DNA from: Apoderus coryli
Taxonomy: Eukaryota > Arthropoda > Insecta > Coleoptera > Attelabidae
Assembly: GCA_911728435.2 (NCBI GenBank)
Contig: OU452212.1
Coordinates: 8,128,563-8,192,562 of the forward strand
Direction: 5' to 3'
DNA: 64,000 nucleotides
This document shows positions 56,255 through 64,000 of this stretch, piece by piece. Under the pieces are notes generated by a model, which made no database searches, was not told the origin of the DNA, and was given only the letters and a program-made list of their open reading frames with translations. Within the stretch, counting starts at the first letter, position 1. Each line of letters starts with the position of its first letter. The position numbers and the translations under genes are program-made.

Positions 56255-57535
56255 AGCGATTCACACACTGGATATATTTATTTAAAAAAAGAGGTGCACA
56301 CATGGCGCAGTCGAAGTTTTTAAATAGTCTTTAAATATTGACCGCAATCATATCATAGATATCAGATAAATCTTTTGCAAACATATTTCCATATTAAATC
56401 CTTAGGCGTTTTTTCCTTCTACTACGTGAACCAGTCCACAGTGAGCTAAAAACGCTTTTTTACTGCTATGGCAGCAATTCTCGACGCCTTACGGCAGTTT
56501 TAATTTCATACTTTCAACATCGTGATATTGCACCATTAAAACTTATTTCCTGGTGCTGCAACGTTGTATTTTTTTCACATTTTTCCTTCCTCTGGTCCTT
56601 ATATATATTATTTTTTCCTTGACATTTCTTCAAGCAAAACGAGGAGACTTACATATACTAAGTAGAAACAATTTATATTAGAAGTGTTAATTTTCTTTTC
56701 GTCCTTTTTAATCACGGCCTAAGAAGGAAGGGATGGAAATTACGAGGGGTTGGGTTGGACCGTAGTTTCGTTCTGGATATTATTTTCTTGCGACACACTT
56801 TTCATTTTTTTGTTATAAATTAGAAAATAAGAACTTGAGAAATGAATAATAATTGTTATTATAGTAGACGCTATTGTAAAAGGATGATAGCACGGTCAAG
56901 TTAGCTCGTCTTGTCTAACTGATCAAGATATTCTCCTGAAACGCTGCACTTCAGCTTCGTTGTCTCTATTTTCCACTCAGATCATGGAGCATATTGATTA
57001 GACGTCGCTTGCTAGTTTTGGGGCCATCTACGTTAGGTATCAGCCTCGCCAGCTTCAATCACCAACATATTCAGTCGACGCATCGTAGTTCTTTCGCGTA
57101 CGACTGCAGGACGACTTCAGATCTCGCACCACAGTGTATAATATTAAGTTCTTCATGCCATTTATGTAAAATCCACACTATAAAAAATATTCACTTCAAA
57201 TAAGCTGCTGCAATACAAATTAAATTTTATTAACATATAAAATTTTCAGCACAATATCACTTTCATTGTAAAATTATATAATTACCAAGTTAATTTGAGA
57301 GAGTTAATTTACTGAAATTATAGTGCAAGTTTAGAACGTCTTTTTATTATTACGACATCCTCAGTAATTGCGATACTTATCCTTAGTTTCAATTGTTTTA
57401 TTGTTACTGTTTTACCTTTCCAGGAGATGATTGTATATCCAAGAAAACATCGTTATTATTTTTCCAGCAGTTTAACTCGCATTTGCCTTATTCGGATCAG
57501 ACTTACTATTTGCAGAGAGCGATTCGTGGTAGCTG
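56255..57535. other. No supported gene
   Basis: AT-rich. The first part may be the 3' untranslated tail of the LINE remnant. The 69-codon frame at 56994-57203 is unassigned. Confidence 0.35.
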
Positions 57536-57539
57536 CTCA

Positions 57540-58060
57540 AACATATCTCAATCCTGTCCGATTAGCCTTTAGCAGATTCACCATTTTGCTTCAACTGGTC
57601 TAAATACCCACACTAAAGTCCTTGGCACCAGAGAAGCAACGTTTGCTCTGAATGTTCTTCTCCAAAAATGGCGAGACCAACGAAAGGATGTTTTCGTGTG
57701 TTTTATTGATTATGAATATATTGAGAGACACTGGTGTTGATGGAAAAGATTTACGTATAATTAAGAACCTGTACTGGCGACAGAAAGCAGTCGTTCGAGT
57801 CAATAGATGAACGTGAAATCCAACGAGGAGTTTGACAAGGAGGTGTCCTATCTTCACTGCCCTATATTTTGACAACGTTTTTAAAGAGGCTTTATATGAA
57901 AAAGAATTCGGGGTCAAAATCAACGGTGATCAGACTCACACCATGCTGACGATACGGCTATTTTATGCGATCATCTTCAGGGTCTCCAAAATCTCATAAA
58001 TTCTTTTAGTGCAGTAGGTCAAGAAATAAAAATGTTGCTAAGACAATTTATGGGCTTTAG
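57540..58060 (+). mobile_element. Second type of non-LTR reverse transcriptase, broken
   Basis: The plus strand reads TREATFALNVLLQKWRDQRK, DVFVCFIDYE, then after a deletion ILRDTGVDGKDLRIIKNLYW, RQKAVVRVN, EIQRGV-QGGVLSSLPYILT, KEFGVKINGDQ, and HADDTAILCDHLQGLQNLIN. These are the reverse transcriptase blocks of an RTE-like or R4-like LINE. The first catalytic Asp (FIDYE) and the ADD box (HADD, Tyr changed to His) are visible. Several indels break the frame. It is a different family from the copies at 4.1, 50.8 and 55.8 kb. Confidence 0.75.
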
Positions 58061-58099
58061 CCGTCAGCCTCAACACGTCACTACAGATAATGCTACATT

Positions 58100-58545
58100 A
58101 CCGAGCAACTCGACCCGGATAAGGAAATTAGATCAGCTCCCGCTAATTTAAATAAGATCCACTGTTTAGGTAAAGGTTTGTACATCTAAAATTTATAAAC
58201 AGTATTATGGAGCAAGTTATATTAGGAGTCATTGCATTAAAATGAAAACCATACATCGATGTCGCGTTTATTTTTGGCAACTCCATTATCAAAGTACAAC
58301 TCTGTTTTAACATCCGTCACTACACAGAGTTTCCCCTCTATTGGAATCAAAGCTTTTGTGTTCTGAAAGAGAATAATGAAACGTTATCGTTAGAGTGGCA
58401 TACCAAACATTACCCCAGTTAAATTTTTTATCTTTTTTTTTTTAAAAGAAATCCGAGGTATTTAGAAATGGTCTGCCAATACATAATGTCAAACTGATTG
58501 AAAACTAGCTTTAGTAATTAAATACGTCATAAGAAAGGAGTAAAC
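58100..58545. other. No gene seen
   Basis: AT-rich sequence between the broken reverse transcriptase and the motif at 58551. No coding or repeat signal is recognised. Confidence 0.4.
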
Positions 58546-58550
58546 CAAAC

Positions 58551-58600
58551 ATGTTTCGAAGTTACGAGTTGCATCATCAGTGCTTTGGTACAACCGTTAA
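58551..58600 (-). other. CTGATGA...GAAAC motif like that in the 16.8-kb palindrome
   Basis: The minus strand reads CACTGATGATGCAACTCG, then TAACTTCGAAACATG. The outer parts equal those of the palindrome at 16775-17307 (CACTGATGATG and CGAAACATG), but the inner stem is poorly paired here. Confidence 0.35.
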
Positions 58601-58680
58601 AATATTTTGAAAATACTCATCAAAACAAGAAAAACAAAAGAAAAATTAAAAATAAGAAAATTATTATTAAAAATAAATAT

Positions 58681-58843
58681 ACAAGGTGTTTCTAAAAAAG
58701 GTGGTCACAATTTGTGAGCGGATTGGGGACGTCTAATCATGAAAAAAACCTAAATTGTAATTTTTCGAAAAATCCTTATTTACAAAGATACAGGGTGTTA
58801 AAGATAACTGCCTGAGGACGATTTTTTTGAAATATTTTCGAAA
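58681..58843. repeat. Dispersed repeat starting ACAAGGTGTTTCTAAA
   Basis: Positions 58786-58843 match 37755-37811. ACAAGGTGTTTCTAAAAAAG at the start resembles DNA transposon ends common in insects. The 12 bases AACTGCCTGAGG are present here and missing at 37.8 kb. Confidence 0.5.
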
Positions 58844-58859
58844 CCAGTAAAGATGAACT

Positions 58860-60235
58860 AATGAAATTGAATAAAAAAGGATGACCATAGGCGGGTAAAC
58901 CCGTTGCCTTAATTATAACATAACTTTTTTTCCTTGTGACTTTTATTCATTTTGTGTCAAAAATGTGATAAAAGAAAGTTTTCTACATAAAAAATGCATA
59001 CTTCTTTTTTCTCGAAAATCTTAAAGGTTTTCAAGAAATTCGAGTTTGCAAATTTTAGGACAAAACTGGTCCTTAGTAATCAGCATTAATCCAATTATTG
59101 AAATACAGTTTGCTAACGAGATTGGTGAAAGTCTGTGAGTCCAAAAAACTATTTTTGGGCGTGTTGCGTACAATATTTTTTCGGCAACCGTGTCGGAAGT
59201 ACGTAGTTCCCGGACTAGACCGGGAAATGCTACTTTCTCAAAGAAAAAGCGCCCTGGAAGTGGGTACATCTCGGACGGTTGCCGAAAAACGTATTTCCGG
59301 TGATATCAAAAACAAAAATCATGAGGCTAATAGCCTCCATATACATATAATATCATAAAAAGCTAATAAATATTAAAATGGAATAAAATATACAACTGCA
59401 ATACAAAAGAAACTGGGACCGCCACATACAGTACCTACGTGCTTCATGTAGACAAATACGAGATTTTTCAAATCCGTTTACATGTTATTTCTCTGGGGAA
59501 ATTTCCCAACGACTGTATATTTTTTAAGTATTAATTTTGATTTATATTACCCAACTATATACAAACACAAAAACGAAAAAAAATACAAACATTATGTACG
59601 TATTTGGTTTCAAAAGAAACATATCCAAGACAATTCCATTTTTTGCTTGAAAAACTCATTAGATTATTTTTCCGCTTTAAACTTCAAATAGGGTGGACAT
59701 TTTATTATTTACAAAAAGTAATTTAAGTCCAAATATGACTTAATCGCTGAAACTAAGACCTATTTTGACGAGAAAAGTTAGAAAATCTTTTTTTTTCCAA
59801 ATATGCCTCTTATTTTTGGTTATTTCGTGTCAAAACTCATAGAGACCAGGCTATTATTAAGTCAAAATATTCCTAATTGTTGTAGAGGACTTGATGAAGA
59901 TACGAACAATCTTTTGAAGGTTTTACGCTAGACGATTGAGGGAAAAACACGCACACAGAAATAGAATTATTATAATAAATAACTAAATTTGTTTTAAAAA
60001 TTCAAGCAAAGCAAGAAAAATCTCTGAAGTATTGTTATACAACTTTAGAGTCGCAAAGTTTTCAAATAGAGTAGAATCAATGTGCTTGAATAAGGAGCTT
60101 TGAAGAAATTTAGCTTAGAATGTTGGTTTTATTAAATAATATTATAATATTTTTAAAGCAAGTACTGCCAGGAACGGGGCACAAATGAATATTTTCCTTT
60201 GTTCTGAATTTCTTTTGGATGCCAACCGTATAGGT
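58860..60235. other. No gene; a short inverted repeat at 59176-59290
   Basis: TTTTTTCGGCAACCGT near 59176 is mirrored by ACGGTTGCCGAAAAAC near 59275, about 85 bases apart. GAGGCTAATAGCCTC near 59322 is a small palindrome. The frames at 59021-59358 and 59482-59691 have no known domain. Confidence 0.4.
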
Positions 60236-60249
60236 AAGTTAATATATTA

Positions 60250-60829
60250 GGGAGTTAAGGCAAAGCCAGTGACGTATACATAAACGTATCTTTTGACATC
60301 TACGCATGCGCTCTTTAAATTTATGATACGTTTAACGATACGAAGGCCGTAAACATATGTACCTCTACGCGTATCGTATACTTAAACGTATTGAACCGAT
60401 TGTTGTCGGAATTACATGAACTTGTACGAATATCTAGAATATAACATTAAAAACTCAATCTAAATTGAAAATGAAGCTAAGCTATTTTGCAATAAATACT
60501 TTATTATTATTATTAGTAGTAGTAGTTTATTTTGTAACAATTATAAACATTTTTCTGTTATTGTTTGTAGGTATACATAATAAAATATATAGGTATTTGG
60601 TTAATAATTAAAAAAACAATAATATTAACAACATTGTAAATGGAAGTAGAAAAATCTAAAATAGTCTTTTTCTCAAGTAAAGTGTTATCTCTACCTTCCG
60701 CATATACGATACGTATTGGATGGCACCTTAACTCTATTTTGAATGACTGCTTATCTAGTGTAAACATAACCAAAATCTCACGTTTACGTATGGAGATACG
60801 TATACGTCCTTGGTTTTGCCTTAACTCCC
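60250..60829. mobile_element. Non-autonomous inverted-repeat element with TATTA duplication
   Basis: The left end GGGAGTTAAGGCAAAGCCAG and the right end, read inverted, GGGAGTTAAGGCAAAACCAA, bound 580 bp. TATTA lies directly on both sides (60245-60249 and 60830-60834). ACGTATAC and ACGTATC words recur near both ends. The 83- and 107-codon frames inside (60558-60891) overlap the ends and have no domain, so no transposase is encoded. Confidence 0.8.
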
Positions 60830-60894
60830 TATTAAGTGATACACCAACAGCACTTACACGTGGGCATATCCTTATTGTCATGACAGAATAAATT

Positions 60895-61740
60895 TATTTG
60901 TTCCATGGGAAAATATATTATAACAACTTTATCCCATATACATTGCAATAACGCTTGAAGATCTATCAGTTCTTCTGTTGCAAAATATATCTCAACCTCG
61001 AAAATAAATCTTAACTCATGCCGTTTGGAAAGTTATGAATTTCCATCGATCTAGTAAACTTTCAACTCTACAAATGCAATATAATGTTATAGGAACGGAC
61101 AAGGATAAGAATGGAAAAATGTATAAAAAACGAAAAAAATAGATGTTGAGATAGTTAAGTACATATGAGAAACATCTTCATAGCGTTTGGACAACCTCAG
61201 GGCCCTTAACCTAGAGAAAACGTACAAGATATAACACAAAAAGTAGAGACAATGTGAGCAAATGGATGCCTTTTGGTTTTTATAGTACAAGTTGATTTGT
61301 ATTTTATCATCGATGTAACGACGTTAGAGCAAGTTAGTACAAAGCTTCTGCAGGGCCGATGAGTATGTTTTTATAGGCCACAATAGGTATTAAATATTTT
61401 ATTAAGATTACTGGGCAGGTATATTAAAATCGGTTGTGTTACTCCAAAACTTTCCCGAATAACGAACTTTTCTCAGCTGGTATAATAAGCTGCTTGATAT
61501 GATTAAGCAAATTCTCATGCAAAGCGACGTCCAAACACTTGTCAAAATTAGATTGTATGGCAACAGGGTGTTAACTTCTAAAATCTTGTTCCTTACCTTT
61601 TTTGAAATTTGGAAATTAATTAGATTTCAATGACAAATTAAATATTATTGAAATTGGTTTAGCAAGGACTGTGGCACTGTCCTTAACAATAAAGGTAGGA
61701 TATGTATGTCCAGCACACTGAACTTTTCTTGTAAACAGTG
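60895..61740. other. No gene seen
   Basis: AT-rich sequence; the 67-codon minus-strand frame at 61087-61290 and the 62/65-codon frames at 61645-61880 have no recognisable features. Confidence 0.4.
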
Positions 61741-61772
61741 AAGAGGCAAGTTTTGACATTGCAATATGTCAA

Positions 61773-61964
61773 TTGAAGAACCAACACCCGAACGGAAAAC
61801 TGAACATTTCTTATATTCAATGTAAAAAGCCAAATGACTACCCCCAAGACGTTATAGTTAACGAGTCTGATGTTGGACAAACGCCAAGTATGTCGAAACG
61901 CCCTCTAGCGGTAGTGAAAAATGTGCTGGCGAGAAATCGAATTGTACTTGAATCTCTGAATTAA
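61773..61964 (+). other. Unassigned 63-codon open frame
   Basis: The frame reads MKNQHPNGKLNISYIQ, then KPNDYPQDVIVNESDVGQ, TPSMSKRPLAVVKNVLARNR, and IVLESLN before a stop. The composition from residue 25 on is protein-like (mixed polar and charged residues, no low complexity), unlike most chance frames here. I do not recognise it. It could be a 3' exon or a retroelement fragment; no splice acceptor is obvious. Confidence 0.25.
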
Positions 61965-62275
61965 AAACGAATTTGGAGCAGAAGAGCACTTTGGGAAATA
62001 TTAGAAATCGTCTATAATAGACAAAATGTTTGTTTTATTCTTATACTATTACATTTGATGTGTTTTTTTTTAAATAACCTGGAGTATTAAGTCAAATTTG
62101 TGTTAATTAAATCATGAAATATTGAAAATTATACCGGGTCACAATGAATTTATCGTAGGAATGCTACTTTGACTTTAGATTTGAAAAGAAAACTGTTTTA
62201 TACCCAGCAAAAAACTATATTAAAATAGGGAGTCATTTGAACAGATGACGATGTGGCTAAAGCAATTCTGCTTGA
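61965..62275. other. No gene seen
   Basis: AT-rich sequence without a coding signal, leading into the mariner remnant. Confidence 0.4.
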
Positions 62276-62279
62276 GTTA

Positions 62280-62780
62280 TTTTTCACGGTTTATTGCAAG
62301 ATCGTCATGTGACCTATTAAGAAATTGAGACAACCTTAGGCATTAGTGGGACCAGCATACATTCAATATTTCATAAACATTTGACTCAAAAAAATTTGTT
62401 CGCGTTGGATCCCACACAATTTGTCAATCGCGCTGTCGATTGGTCGAAAGAAATGCTCAATAAATACGATCGCTGTGCTTCGAAACACGTCTATGACATC
62501 GTGACAGGTGCTAAATCGTGGATTTACGCGTATGAGCCTGAAAGTAAACAGCAGTCGACTGTATGGATGTTTCAAGATGAGCCAAATCCAACAAAAGTTG
62601 TTCGCCCACGAAGCACTTCCAAGCAAATGGTCGCCTGTTTTTTCGGAAAACTGGACATGTCGCAACCGTACCAATAGAACAACGCAGAGCAGTCAATTCT
62701 GAGTGGTATACAACCATTCGTTTGCCAGTCGTCTTCCAAGAAATCAGGCAAATCAACCGCCTACAAAATCAGATCAGACT
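62280..62780 (+). pseudogene. mariner transposase, middle region
   Basis: The plus strand carries DRHVTY, a degraded helix-turn-helix, then RAVDWSKEMLNKYDRCASKH, VYDIVTGAKSWIYAYEPESK, QQSTVWMFQDEPNPTK and TSKQMVACFFGK, and, one frame over, VNS-WYTTI-LPVVFQEI. In this family the first catalytic residue lies in VTGDESWIY; here the motif is VTGAKSWIY, so Asp-Glu is replaced by Ala-Lys. The second and third Asp regions are absent. The family is that of the copy at 3912-5395. Confidence 0.85.
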
Positions 62781-62784
62781 CACC

Positions 62785-64000
62785 TCACTTGCCTTTTAAA
62801 AGGAGCGACAAACTGTCAACATTATCATTGGCTATAAAACATTTTTTGGTTAATTATCGTTAAGTATCGTATAACAGGTTTTGTAATGATTTAAGTTTTT
62901 TTGACGGTCTAATATCAAAGAATACTGTACTTTACCTTAAATTCTTATTAGTTATTTTTCAATTATTTGAATAATTGCTAAATTAAATGTTTTGAAAAAC
63001 AGCAAGAATGTGGTTTTAACACTTCTAACTTTGACAAATTTTAAATCCGATGAATCTGAAATAGAGAGCTGGATATATATATTATATTTTAATTTAAATT
63101 TCAGATTTCCATATAAATTGAAGTTTACCTTATCTGCAGTGAGTGAATTTCTACGTTTTCCATTTTATTAGTCGTATTAGCAGGAATAAAATGATTGTTT
63201 CAGGTTTTCCTCACTCTCAAAACTAGTTAATTAAATTTGCTTAAGGCATAATTAAACATTTGTGAACATATGATACACTGTAATCTTCATTTGCTTTTCT
63301 GTATGAAGAATTAACGTTTCTATAGAATATGGCAGTGACATAAAGGGCATATGAGGTACTGCCTTTAAAAATCTATATGGCTTCTAATCATACGTCAAAA
63401 CAGATTGGAGGTCGTTCAGTTTCATCTAAGGCAGAGAACATTAAGAAGGAGGTTATATGAAATTGCCTACAAGTGTAACCAAAACGGCACTGGTTGTGGC
63501 TATTTAGGGTAGTTTTTATCTTTATGTTTTTAAGTGCATTTTCTAAGAAATAATATGTATTTTGTTGAATATTATTTCAAAGATTGTAAATGTTACAGCA
63601 CTTCTGTTAAATAGTAAAATTATTTTTGCAAAGGACCTTTTTTTAGTCAAAATAATAAATTGCCTTAATGTCATTGTTAACTAAAACTCAAAAGTAAAAG
63701 CCGCTCGTAAAGCTTATTATCGACTCCGTGTACAGTTTAAATAGCAAATCGGGGTTCACTTGGATTGAGGTTTTAATCAGCTTTCTTTCTAGGTGTATAC
63801 AACACATCATATAGATTGATATAGATTGATCAGAAATAATGGGTTTGGTCCCTTGGATTTGTTAGAGAACATAAACATTATTATTTTTTTGTCAGACTGA
63901 TATTCTCCAAATTGTAAACTGAATAAAGTTATTCATAAATAACAACGTAACGTTGATAAATACAAAATTAAATTAATTCAAAATTATTCAATTATATGAA
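62785..64000. other. No gene seen
   Basis: AT-rich to the end of the window; no open frame, repeat or RNA gene that I can support. Confidence 0.45.

Overview
This window reads as nuclear DNA of an insect, and a beetle is my best guess. It is AT-rich, its genes are split by introns with GT-AG (and one GC-AG) borders, and it holds two receptors of the arthropod methuselah (Mth) class. Most of the rest is decayed mariner/Tc1 and non-LTR retrotransposon sequence. The species cannot be named from the sequence alone.

Only two host genes can be supported, both in the first 20 kb and both on the + strand. Gene 1 (2894-10164) contributes its last five coding exons, TM3 to the C-terminus. Gene 2 (12969-19222) is complete in nine exons: signal peptide, cysteine-rich ectodomain, seven membrane segments and a short basic tail (645 codons). 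Exon order and phases match between them, so they are tandem paralogues. Gene 1 has a 5.1 kb intron with a GC-AG border, filled with transposon debris. In gene 2 the intron between TM3 and TM4 carries a near-perfect palindrome of about 530 bp. Neither gene forms a pathway with any neighbour here.

The remaining 45 kb is transposon and repeat landscape. At 1.7-2.7 kb a piece of mariner transposase became a 293-bp tandem repeat. At 3.9-5.4 kb a non-LTR element sits inside a mariner copy. At 10.4-12.0 kb there is a terminal-inverted-repeat element with a tRNA-like segment, and pieces of it recur at 38, 42 and 52 kb. At 20.0-23.1 kb there is a tandem array of about 713-bp units that include a reverse transcriptase fragment. 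At 23.2-24.1 kb there is an LTR-like block. Fragments of a DDE transposase lie at 6, 25.7, 28.3 and 29.9 kb. At 27.2 kb there is a broken SAM-like gene. At 30.8-32.7 kb a Tc1-like element bounded by TA carries a second inverted-repeat element inside it. A nested foldback lies at 42.0-42.7 kb. Non-LTR pieces lie at 46.2, 50.8-52.3, 55.8 and 57.5 kb, a short-inverted-repeat element with a 5-bp target duplication at 60.25-60.83 kb, and mariner fragments at 9, 19.5, 35.5, 45.9 and 62.4 kb.

I did not find a convincing new multi-gene system. The most unusual signals are the nested foldback at 42 kb, the palindrome with a hammerhead-like motif in gene 2, the GC-AG intron in gene 1, the two tandem arrays made from transposon parts, and a hairpin whose stem changes while pairing and loop are kept.
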